Positions 36,423-45,007 of a stretch of 64,000 nt of DNA are shown here, piece after piece. Origin of the DNA: RH-AL1 sp965249685 (GTDB lineage: Bacteria > Pseudomonadota > Alphaproteobacteria > Rhizobiales > Beijerinckiaceae). The notes below the pieces were generated by a model. The model saw only the letters and a list, made by a program, of their open reading frames with translations. It ran no database searches and was not told the origin of the DNA. The stretch lies in assembly GCA_965249685.1 (NCBI GenBank), contig CBDFMN010000003.1, positions 2,046,001 to 2,110,000 on the forward strand, written 5' to 3'. The position numbers and the translations under genes were made by a program. Numbering within the stretch: position 1 is the stretch's first letter; every line of letters begins with the position of its first letter.

Positions 36423-37403
36423 GTGATCGCCTTCATCCTCCAGCGCCTGCTGCAATCGGTTCTCGTGCTCGCCGCCGTCGGCTTGATCGCCTTCGCCATG
36501 TTCCGCTTCGCCGGCGACCCCGTGAACCAGATCGTGGGGGTGGACACGACCGTGCTGGAACGCGCGGAGATCCGCCGCGACCTCGGCCTCGACGATCCCG
36601 TCGTGGCGCAGTTCGCGCGCTATGCGGGGCAGGTCTTGCGCGGCGAGTTCGGCATCTCCTACCAGTTCCGCCAGCCCGTCTCCGCGCTCCTGGCGGAGCG
36701 CATGCCGGCCACGCTCGAACTCGCACTCTGCGCCACGGTCTTCGCCCTGGTGGTCGGCATCGTCATGGGCGTCACCTGCGCGCTGCGCCGCGACACGATC
36801 GTCGACAAGACCTTTCAGGCGGTGTCGCTCGTGGGCGTCAGCCTGCCGACGTTCCTCATCGGCATCCTGCTCATCTTCCTCTTTTCCGTCACCCTTGGCT
36901 GGCTGCCCTCGTTCGGACGCGGCGACACGGTGCGGCTGGGCTGGTGGACGACCGGCTTCCTGACCCTGTCGGGCTGGCGCGCCCTCGTCCTTCCGTCGGT
37001 GACGCTGGGCCTGTTCCAGATGACGCTGATCATGCGGCTGGTGCGCGCCGAGATGCTCGAGGTGCTGCGCACCGACTACATCCGCTTCGCCCGCGCGCGC
37101 GGCCTCACCACCCGCTCGATCCACTTCGGCCACGCGCTGAAGAACACGCTGGTACCGGTCATCACGGTGGCTGGCCTGCAGCTCGGCTCGGTCATCGCCT
37201 TCTCGATCATCACGGAGACCGTGTTCCAATGGCCGGGCATGGGGCTGCTCTTCGTGCAGGCGGTGCAGAACGTCGACATCCCGATCATGTCGGCTTACCT
37301 GCTGCTCGTCGCAGCCATCTTCGTGGCCATCAACCTTGCGGTCGACGTGCTCTACACGCTCGTCGACCCGCGCCTGCGGCTTCAGGCGAGGGGTACCGCT
37401 TGA
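36423..37403 (+). CDS. Peptide ABC transporter permease (DppB type)
   Basis: A 326-residue inner-membrane permease. It opens FILQRLLQSVLVLAAVGLIAFAMFRFAGDPV, as DppB/OppB proteins do, and holds about six membrane segments. The cytoplasmic EAA loop that docks with the ATPase is seen as TDYIRFARARGLTTRSIHFGHALKN, and the end VDVLYTLVDPRLRL is characteristic. A GTG start begins 61 bases after the binding-protein gene. The stop overlaps the start of the next gene in TTGA. Confidence 0.94.
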   Translation: MIAFILQRLLQSVLVLAAVGLIAFAMFRFAGDPVNQIVGVDTTVLERAEIRRDLGLDDPVVAQFARYAGQVLRGEFGISYQFRQPVSALLAERMPATLELALCATVFALVVGIVMGVTCALRRDTIVDKTFQAVSLVGVSLPTFLIGILLIFLFSVTLGWLPSFGRGDTVRLGWWTTGFLTLSGWRALVLPSVTLGLFQMTLIMRLVRAEMLEVLRTDYIRFARARGLTTRSIHFGHALKNTLVPVITVAGLQLGSVIAFSIITETVFQWPGMGLLFVQAVQNVDIPIMSAYLLLVAAIFVAINLAVDVLYTLVDPRLRLQARGTA

Positions 37404-38344
37404 GCGCGGCCCCGCCGGCAAGCCTCGCGCCGGCCTCCGCGTTCGCCCGCCTGGCGCAATCCGACCTGGTCGCCAGCTTTCGCGCCTCCAAGCTCGCGAT
37501 GGCGTCGGCGCTGGCCACGCTCCTCCTCGTCGCGCTCGCTCTGGCAGCGCCGTGGATCTCGCCGCAGAATCCCTACGACCCGGCGCAGCTCGAGCTCGTC
37601 AATTCCAACCTGCCGCCGCTCTGGAACGCCGACGGGCAGCGCCCCTATTTCCTCGGTACGGACGACCAGGGTCGCGACGTGCTCTCCGCCGTGTTCTACG
37701 GGCTACGGCTCTCGCTCGGCGTCGGCCTGCTCGGCGTCGCGGCCTCCGGCGCTCTCGGGGTCGCGCTCGGCCTGATCGCTGGTTACGCCGGCGGCTGGGT
37801 CGACACCCTCGTCATGCGGGTGGCCGACGTGCAGTTGACCTTTCCCGCCATCCTCATCGCGCTCGTGGTGGACGGCGTCGCCAAGGCGGCGCTCGGCGGC
37901 CATATGGAGACGGGCACGGCCGTCGCCATCATCGTCGTGTCGATCGGCTTCTCCTTCTGGGTGCAGTACGCGCGCACGGTCCGCTCCTCCGTCATGGTCG
38001 AGAAGAACAAGGACTACGTCCAGGCCGCCCGCCTCATCGGCCTCTCCCCCCGGACGATCATGGTGCGCCACGTGCTGCCCAACGTCGCCGGGCCGGTCTT
38101 CGTCATCGCCACCATCAACCTCGCGCTTGCCATCATCACGGAGGCCACCCTGTCCTTTCTCGGCACTGGCCTGCCCGAGACCATGCCCTCGCTCGGCACC
38201 CTGATCCGCACCGGCAACCGCTTCCTCTTCTCCGGCGAATGGTGGATCGTCGCCTTCCCCAGCCTCGCGCTCGCCGGACTCGTCATCGCGGTGAACCTTC
38301 TCGGCGACTGGCTGCGCGACGCGCTGAACCCGAAGCTGCGATGA
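37400..38344 (+). CDS. Peptide ABC transporter permease (DppC type)
   Basis: A 314-residue permease partner of the preceding gene. Features: an N-terminal membrane segment (ALATLLLVALALAAPWI), the DppC hallmark YFLGTDDQGRDVLSAVFYGLRLSL, the EAA loop (KDYVQAARLIGLSPRTIMVRHVLPN) and the end LLGDWLRDALNPKLR. The start is a TTG overlapping the dppB-type stop (TTGA), which implies translational coupling; no alternative ATG lies near the conserved N-terminus. Confidence 0.93.
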   Translation: MSAAPPASLAPASAFARLAQSDLVASFRASKLAMASALATLLLVALALAAPWISPQNPYDPAQLELVNSNLPPLWNADGQRPYFLGTDDQGRDVLSAVFYGLRLSLGVGLLGVAASGALGVALGLIAGYAGGWVDTLVMRVADVQLTFPAILIALVVDGVAKAALGGHMETGTAVAIIVVSIGFSFWVQYARTVRSSVMVEKNKDYVQAARLIGLSPRTIMVRHVLPNVAGPVFVIATINLALAIITEATLSFLGTGLPETMPSLGTLIRTGNRFLFSGEWWIVAFPSLALAGLVIAVNLLGDWLRDALNPKLR

Positions 38345-39324
38345 ACCCGGTCCTCTCCGTCCGCAACCTCCGCGTCGCCTTCGCCACGCGGCGTGGACTC
38401 CTGACCGCCATCGACGGCATCTCCTTCGACATCGCGCGCGGCGAGATCCTCGGCGTGGTCGGCGAATCCGGCGCCGGAAAGTCGCTGACGGGCCTCGCCG
38501 TGATCGGCCTGATCGACCCGCCGGGCCGCATCAGCGGCGGCGAGGTCTGGTTGGGAGGAGAACGCATCGACAGCCTTCCGAACGACGCGATGCGGCGGGT
38601 GCGCGGCCGGCGGGTGGGCATGATCTTCCAGGACCCACTGACGAGCCTCGACCCGCTCTATCGCATCGGCCAGCAGATCGTCGAGACGATCCGGACCCAC
38701 TCCAAGCTCTCGGCCACGGCCGCACGCCGCCGCGCCATCGACCTGCTGGCCGAGGTCGGCATCCCCGCGCCCGAACGGCGCATCGACGGCTATCCGCACG
38801 AGTTCTCCGGCGGCATGCGGCAGCGGGTGGTGATCGCCTTGGCGCTTGCGGCTGGACCCGAGCTCATCATCGCCGACGAGCCGACGACGGCTCTCGACGT
38901 CTCCGTCCAGGCGCAGATCATCGCCCTGCTGAAACGCTTGTGCCGCGACCATGGCACCGCGGTCATGCTCGTGACCCACGACATGGGCGTCATCGCGGAG
39001 GCCGCCGACCGCGTCGCGATCATGTATTCCGGAAGGATCGCGGAGATCGGCCCCGTGCGCGATATCGTCGGCCACCCGCTCCACCCCTACGGCCGCGGCC
39101 TGATGGGGGCCATTCCCACACTTGCGCAGGACGCCGGGAGGCTGACCCAGATCCCCGGCGCCATGCCGCGCCTCAGCGCGATCCCGACCGGCTGCGCCTT
39201 CAACCCGCGCTGCCCGGACGCCTTCGCGCGCTGCCGGATCGAGCGGCCGGAACCGGTACCCGTCGGCGCCCACCGCGTCGCCTGCCACCTCTACGACACC
39301 GCAGCATCGGTGGGCGCCGCTTGA
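38341..39324 (+). CDS. Peptide ABC transporter ATP-binding protein (DppD type)
   Basis: A 327-residue ABC ATPase. Walker A GESGAGKS at 41-48, Q-loop MIFQDPLTSLDP, signature FSGGMRQR, Walker B LIIADEPTTALD and H-loop THDMG are complete. The C-terminal extension with CAFNPRCPDAFARC is the Cys-containing tail found in oligopeptide transporter ATPases, which can hold an iron-sulfur cluster. The ATG overlaps the permease stop (ATGA). Confidence 0.95.
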   Translation: MNPVLSVRNLRVAFATRRGLLTAIDGISFDIARGEILGVVGESGAGKSLTGLAVIGLIDPPGRISGGEVWLGGERIDSLPNDAMRRVRGRRVGMIFQDPLTSLDPLYRIGQQIVETIRTHSKLSATAARRRAIDLLAEVGIPAPERRIDGYPHEFSGGMRQRVVIALALAAGPELIIADEPTTALDVSVQAQIIALLKRLCRDHGTAVMLVTHDMGVIAEAADRVAIMYSGRIAEIGPVRDIVGHPLHPYGRGLMGAIPTLAQDAGRLTQIPGAMPRLSAIPTGCAFNPRCPDAFARCRIERPEPVPVGAHRVACHLYDTAASVGAA

Positions 39325-40304
39325 GCGAGACCGAGCCCTACGTCGTCGTCACGGGCTTGCGTCGGACCTTCGACGTGTCGCAGCCCTGGCTCGCCCGCAC
39401 CCTGGCGCAGCAGCCTCGGCAGGTGCTGCGCGCCGTCGACGGCGTGGACTTCACGATCGGCCGCGGCGAAACCTTCGCGCTCGTCGGCGAATCCGGCTCC
39501 GGCAAGTCCACGGTGGCGCGGATGGTCGTCGGACTGCTGACCCCGACCGCGGGAACCGTCCGTATCGCCGGCGTGTCCATGAGCGACCCCACGGCGGCTC
39601 GCAAGCGGTTACGCCGGCGCATCCAGATGATCTTCCAGGATCCCTACGCCTCTATGAACGGGCGCTGGCGCGTCGGACGGATCGTCGCCGAGCCGATTCG
39701 CGCCTTCGCCCTCGCGCGGGGCGAGCAAGCCGTTGCCGCCCGCGTCGGCGAACTCCTCGCGCTGGTCGGGCTCCATCCCGACGACGCCGCCAAGTACCCG
39801 CACGCCTTCTCTGGCGGCCAGCGGCAACGGATCGCCATCGCCCGCGCGCTCGCCTCCGAGGCGGACTTCCTGGTGGCGGACGAGCCGACCTCGGCGCTCG
39901 ACGTCTCCGTGCAGGCGCAGATCCTCAACCTGCTGCGCGACCTGCAGGAGAGCCTGGGGCTCACCTATCTGTTCATCAGCCACAACCTCGCCGTCGTGCG
40001 CCATATGGCGACGCGGGTGGGCGTTCTCTATTTGGGCCGGCTCGTCGAGGTCGGCGACAGCCGCGCGCTGTTCGCGGGTCCGCGCCACCCCTACACGCGC
40101 ATGCTGCTCGACGCCGTGCCCGACCTCACCGTCGTGCGCCGCGAAAGGGCGCCGATCACCGGCGAGGTCCCGAACCCGATCGACCCGCCGCCCGGCTGCG
40201 CCTTCCACCCGCGCTGCCCCCTCGCCTTCGCGCGGTGCCGGATGGAAGTGCCCCGGTTGCGCGACGGCGTCGCCTGCCACGCCGTGGAGGAAGGTCGATC
40301 GTAG
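39321..40304 (+). CDS. Peptide ABC transporter ATP-binding protein (DppF type)
   Basis: The second ATPase, 327 residues, pairing with the preceding one. Walker A GESGSGKS at 56-63, MIFQDPYASMNGRW, signature FSGGQRQR, Walker B FLVADEPTSALD, SHNLAVV and the Cys tail CAFHPRCPLAFARC. A short insertion before Walker A (PWLARTLAQQPRQVLRAVDG) is typical of DppF/OppF. It starts with TTG in a TTGA overlap with the previous stop and ends the operon; the next gene is convergent. Confidence 0.95.
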   Translation: MSETEPYVVVTGLRRTFDVSQPWLARTLAQQPRQVLRAVDGVDFTIGRGETFALVGESGSGKSTVARMVVGLLTPTAGTVRIAGVSMSDPTAARKRLRRRIQMIFQDPYASMNGRWRVGRIVAEPIRAFALARGEQAVAARVGELLALVGLHPDDAAKYPHAFSGGQRQRIAIARALASEADFLVADEPTSALDVSVQAQILNLLRDLQESLGLTYLFISHNLAVVRHMATRVGVLYLGRLVEVGDSRALFAGPRHPYTRMLLDAVPDLTVVRRERAPITGEVPNPIDPPPGCAFHPRCPLAFARCRMEVPRLRDGVACHAVEEGRS

Positions 40305-40449
40305 TCGAGGAGCCGGCGGTCGGAGGCGTTTAGGGGGACGGCGCTTGCGGCAACCATTCTCGCGGTTCGAGGCGCGAGCTCGCGTTGGTTCTTCCTGCCC
40401 CTCGGTGGCCGTCGAGCTTGGGGGCGTGGGTCTGGTCGCCGACAGCCCG

Positions 40450-42288
40450 TCAGGCCGCGGTCACCGTCATGAGGAAATCCTGGACCGCCGCGGTAAGCTT
40501 GTCCTCCGAGCGGCGGAACTCGGTGGAGATGCCGTCGAGCGCGTGGGTGGCGCGTTCGGCGCCGCGCAGCTGCGCGCTGATCTCCGTCATACCGGAGCGG
40601 ATCTCGTCCACCTGCGCGGCGGCGGTCGCGGCCGCATTGGCGATGGCGGTCGTGGCCAGGCGCTGCTCTTCGACCGCGATGCCGACCGCCGCGCTGATCG
40701 CCGTGACCTTGCCGAGCGCCGCCTCCATCTGCGCCGTCGACTCGACCGCTGTCGTGGTGGTCTCCTGGATCGCCTTGACCTGGTCGCCGATCTCCTCGGT
40801 GGCTCGCGCGGAGACGCGGGCGAGCGCCTTGACCTCTGCGGCGACGGCCGCGAAGCCGCGACCGGCGGCACCGGCGGAGGCGGCCTCGATGGCGGCGTTC
40901 AAGGCCAACAAGTTGGTTTGCTCGGCGATCTGCCGGATCATCACGACCGCGCTGCCGATCCGCTCGGCCGCGCGTGCGAGGTCGGCCGTCTTGCGCCGCG
41001 ACTGCTCGCCGATATCGCGCGACAGGCGGACCAGATCGATCGCCTCGCCCGTCTGCTCGGCAATCGCCACAACGACCGCGGCGACCTGCACCGCGGAGGC
41101 GGCGACCGCGGTCACCTGCCCCGTCGCCTCGTTGGACGCGTGGAGGACGTCGCCAACCTGCTTCTCGGACGCCGAGGCGGATTGCGAGAGGTGTTGGGCG
41201 AGCGAGCGCACGTTCTCGCCTCCCTCCCCGGTCGAGCGCAGCGCGCTGGCGATGACCTGGCGGAATTCGGCGATGGCGGCCTCCAGCACCTGCTGGCGCA
41301 GCGCCCGGCTCCGCACCTCCTCGCGTTGCGCGTCGCGCAAGCGGACGCGCTCGGCGACGGCGAGCCGCAGATTCTCGATCGCGCGCGCGAGCTGACCGAT
41401 CTCATCGGGCCGGTTCTGGTAGGGCACGCCGCGCTCCGTCTGCTCGTCGGCGATCTGCCCGGTAAGGCGGATGAGCGCCGGCACGGGACGGAACATCCGC
41501 GTGAACAGCAGCCCGCAGGCCAGCATGGTCGCCCCCAGCGTGGCAAGCAGGATCAGCAAGGAGCGCCAGACGAGAGTACGCTCCGCGCGCAGCAGGTCCG
41601 CCTCAAGCCCGGCACCGACGACCAGCACCTCCAGCACTTCGCCCGATCCGTTTCGCAGGGGAACGACCCCGACCTGGAGCCGCACACCGGCAAGATCGAG
41701 GAAGCCGATCTGCGTGCCCTCGGCCGCGGCCCCGTCGAAAAGCGGCGTGCCGGCGGGAACGGCCAGGGGCGCCGCGCCCTCCATGCGCCCGGCCGACGTC
41801 GCGACGCTGACGAAGCCGCCGCGCGGGTTGCGCCGGAAGATCCACACCTCGGACAAGATGCGTTGCGACAGGCCGGCCAGGATATCGGCCGGGTCGAGCC
41901 GCGTGGATAGCACCGAGGCCTCGTCGGCGATCGGCTTTTCCGTCCGGATGCCGGCAACGTCGCGCCGCGCGTCGAACTCGATCGCGATCCAGGGATAACT
42001 GTCGCGCAGGCTCGTCACTGCCGTGTGGACCTTGACGCGAGCCGCATCAACGCGGCGCGTCGTGTTCTCCGCCCGCAGGGTAAGCCAGCCGGTGGCGGCT
42101 CCCGCAAGGTTCGCGACGGCGACGAGGCTCAGCACCATCAGCGTCATCCGCATCGCGAGCGAGTGCCGCCATCCCGAAGCCTCACGCGGCGTCGTGCGCC
42201 CAAGCGCACCGCTGGTAGCGCGGAAATGCCTGGGTGAAACCATGCCGGGGTGAACCATCCTGACCAGCGGCGTTCGCCGCCCATCCAT
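40450..42288 (-). CDS. Methyl-accepting chemotaxis protein
   Basis: A 612-residue chemoreceptor. Two membrane helices (about 48-70 and 243-263) bracket a sensor region of about 170 residues that I do not recognise (SYPWIAIEFDARRD, SEVWIFRRNPRGGF). HAMP follows (about 264-318), then the cytoplasmic signalling domain with the conserved hairpin EQTNLLALNAAIEAASAGAA and GRGFAAVAAEVKALA. It lacks a C-terminal CheR-docking pentapeptide. The start is uncertain: three ATGs occur within 16 codons and none has a clear ribosome site. The promoter region upstream is strikingly AT-rich. No other chemotaxis gene is close. Confidence 0.93.
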   Translation of the reverse strand: MDGRRTPLVRMVHPGMVSPRHFRATSGALGRTTPREASGWRHSLAMRMTLMVLSLVAVANLAGAATGWLTLRAENTTRRVDAARVKVHTAVTSLRDSYPWIAIEFDARRDVAGIRTEKPIADEASVLSTRLDPADILAGLSQRILSEVWIFRRNPRGGFVSVATSAGRMEGAAPLAVPAGTPLFDGAAAEGTQIGFLDLAGVRLQVGVVPLRNGSGEVLEVLVVGAGLEADLLRAERTLVWRSLLILLATLGATMLACGLLFTRMFRPVPALIRLTGQIADEQTERGVPYQNRPDEIGQLARAIENLRLAVAERVRLRDAQREEVRSRALRQQVLEAAIAEFRQVIASALRSTGEGGENVRSLAQHLSQSASASEKQVGDVLHASNEATGQVTAVAASAVQVAAVVVAIAEQTGEAIDLVRLSRDIGEQSRRKTADLARAAERIGSAVVMIRQIAEQTNLLALNAAIEAASAGAAGRGFAAVAAEVKALARVSARATEEIGDQVKAIQETTTTAVESTAQMEAALGKVTAISAAVGIAVEEQRLATTAIANAAATAAAQVDEIRSGMTEISAQLRGAERATHALDGISTEFRRSEDKLTAAVQDFLMTVTAA

Positions 42289-42557
42289 TTAGGTTAAGGC
42301 AGTTTAATGATTCCTTACCTAATGCGCTCTTATTTATCGTTACCTTATTTTTCTATATCTTTTTCGTATAATAGATTGATACGATAGCATTAGTCTATTT
42401 TTCAGGGTGTTCTGTACTTTTGTCTTATCCGCCAAAACCGAACTTTCCGTTATGCTCACGCCGATCCCGCACCTCAAGACTTCCGATAGCCTTTCCTAGT
42501 CGCCGGTCATGGGAGCGACGCGCCCGACGCGGAGGGCCGAAACGGCTTTCCCGCTCC
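42289..42557. other. AT-rich intergenic region upstream of the chemoreceptor
   Basis: About 270 bases without a gene. The stretch 42298-42440 is clearly AT-rich (for example TTATTTATCGTTACCTTATT, CGTATAATAGATTGATACGA), unlike the rest of the window. Two TTAA elements six bases apart lie just upstream of the chemoreceptor start. No repeat or RNA structure was recognised. Confidence 0.5.
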
Positions 42558-43352
42558 TCAGACAATGGATTCCACGACACCTCCATCGACGCGTAGCGCC
42601 GCGCCCGTCGTAGCGGACGCCTGGATGGAGCAGGTGTACACCACCATGGCGGCGACTTCCTCGACACTGGCGATGCGCTGGATGAGGGAAGTGGGCCGAT
42701 GCGTCTTCACGAACGCCAGACCGACCTCATCGATCGTCTTGCCTTCGCTCGTCGCGGTCTCGCCGAGCATCGCTTCCACGCCCTCGGAGAGGGTCGGGCC
42801 GGGCAGCACGGCGTTGACCGTAACGCCGCTGCCTCGCGCCACCTTGGCGAGGCCGCGGGACAGGCCCAGCAGGGCTGTCTTGGTCAAGCCGTAGTGCAGC
42901 ATGTCGGCGGGCACGTTGATGGCCGACTCGGAAGACAGGAACACCACGCGGCCCCAGGCGCGCTCCATCATGCCTCGTAGATAGGCGCGCGACAGACGCA
43001 CGCCCGACATGACGTTGGTCTGGAAGAAGCGCTCCCACTCAGCGTCGGAGATGTCGAAGAAAGGTTGAAGGCGGAAGATCCCGAGGTTGTTGACGAGGAT
43101 GTCCGTCTCGAGCACCGCGGCGGCGAGAGCCGCGCAGCCCTCGGCGGTTGCCAGGTCGGCCGCCACCGCGCGCAGCGGCGCGCCAGGGTAACGAGACTGC
43201 AGCGATGCGAGCGCACGCTCGAGCTTTGCCGGACTGCGGCCGTTGAGGACCACGGCCGCGCCAGCTTCCGCCAATCCGGCCGCGCAGGCCCAGCCGATGC
43301 CCTCCGTCGAGCCGGTGACGATCGCGGTCTTTCCCGTCAGGTCGATCTTCAT
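42558..43352 (-). CDS. SDR family oxidoreductase
   Basis: A 264-residue short-chain dehydrogenase/reductase of the classical type. Cofactor motif TGSTEGIG at 13-20, an Arg in NGRS suggesting NADP(H), VNNLGIF, catalytic Ser near 140 (FLSSES) and Tyr154/Lys158 (HYGLTK). The C-terminus (GAALRVDGGVVESIV) is standard. The substrate is unknown. GGGAGG precedes the ATG. It starts 14 bases after cobF in the same direction, so the two are probably co-transcribed, although a link to cobalamin is not implied by the SDR fold. Confidence 0.93.
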   Translation of the reverse strand: MKIDLTGKTAIVTGSTEGIGWACAAGLAEAGAAVVLNGRSPAKLERALASLQSRYPGAPLRAVAADLATAEGCAALAAAVLETDILVNNLGIFRLQPFFDISDAEWERFFQTNVMSGVRLSRAYLRGMMERAWGRVVFLSSESAINVPADMLHYGLTKTALLGLSRGLAKVARGSGVTVNAVLPGPTLSEGVEAMLGETATSEGKTIDEVGLAFVKTHRPTSLIQRIASVEEVAAMVVYTCSIQASATTGAALRVDGGVVESIV

Positions 43353-43366
43353 GCCTTGGCCTCCCT

Positions 43367-44122
43367 TTAGCCGCCGGTCTTGCGCAGCAGATACGTGTCC
43401 ATGATCCACCCTTTATCGCGCTTCGCCTTCTCGCGCACAGCCAGGATCCGGGCCTTGACCTCGCGCAGGCGGCCACTGATGAGGATTTCGTCCGGCGTAC
43501 CGAGATAGGCGCCCCAGACGATCTCCGCGTCCTCGTCCTCGATGCGCGCGAAGGCTTGCTCGCCATCGAGGAAGACGACGGTGCTCGTTTCTTCCGGCAG
43601 GGTGGAGCCGAGTCTGCGACCGGTGGTGAGCAGCACGGGCTCGCCGATCCGGTTCAAAGCGATGCGGTGGCGCGCCGCCAGCGCCTGAACGCTGCTGATG
43701 CCGGGGATGACCTCGTAATCCAGCGGGAAACCCTCCGCGCGGATCGCCGCGATGATGCGCAGCGTGCTGTCGTAGAGAGCCGGATCGCCCCAGACGAGGA
43801 TAGCCCCGCACTCTCCCTCCGCCAGTTCGGCGAGGAAGCGATCGCGGTAGCGCGCGGCGATGGCGGCATGCCAGTCGGCAACGGCGACCCGGTAATCGGT
43901 CGGCGCTCGGGCGCGCTCGGGCATCGGCACCGTGACGCTGCGAAGGGGCTGGCGCTCGACGTAACGCTCGCAGATGGCGAGGCGGAGCTGCCGCAACTCG
44001 GCCTTCTCCTCCCCCTTGTCCGGGATGAAGAAGACGTCGGCCCGGTTCAGCGCTTTGATCGCCTGTACGGTGAGGAAGTCGGGGTCACCCGCACCGATAC
44101 CGATGATGAGGATCTTGCGCAT
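43367..44122 (-). CDS. cobF: Precorrin-6A synthase (deacetylating) CobF
   Basis: CobF is the SAM-dependent methyltransferase of the aerobic cobalamin pathway that methylates C-1 of precorrin-5 and releases acetate, giving precorrin-6A. The 251 residues show the tetrapyrrole-methylase N-terminus ILIIGIGAGDPDFLTVQAIKAL, FFIPDKGEEKAELRQLR, GAILVWGDPALYDSTLRI and VIPGISSVQALAARH. The ATG used has GCGAGGC upstream; an ATG ten codons earlier is less conserved. It stands away from any other cob gene in the window. The SDR gene follows directly. Confidence 0.93.
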   Translation of the reverse strand: MRKILIIGIGAGDPDFLTVQAIKALNRADVFFIPDKGEEKAELRQLRLAICERYVERQPLRSVTVPMPERARAPTDYRVAVADWHAAIAARYRDRFLAELAEGECGAILVWGDPALYDSTLRIIAAIRAEGFPLDYEVIPGISSVQALAARHRIALNRIGEPVLLTTGRRLGSTLPEETSTVVFLDGEQAFARIEDEDAEIVWGAYLGTPDEILISGRLREVKARILAVREKAKRDKGWIMDTYLLRKTGG

Positions 44123-44259
44123 TCTTAGCCTCGCGAGGACCCGTTCTCCCACTTATGCGAGGAGGTGTCACGGCGCACTCGCCCCCGATGCAGGCTTCGT
44201 GGGGCTGCGACGTGTCTCGTCCGCTTCCCGCCGGCGGGAGAAGGGAAGAGGCGGCCGGG

Positions 44260-44997
<738 letters not shown>

Positions 44998-45007
44998 CGT
45001 CCCCTCC

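Noticed and set aside
44220..44245. CCCGCCGGCGGG palindrome after livF as a terminator
   Set aside because: The stem is short and there is no T-run on either strand; it may be chance in GC-rich DNA.
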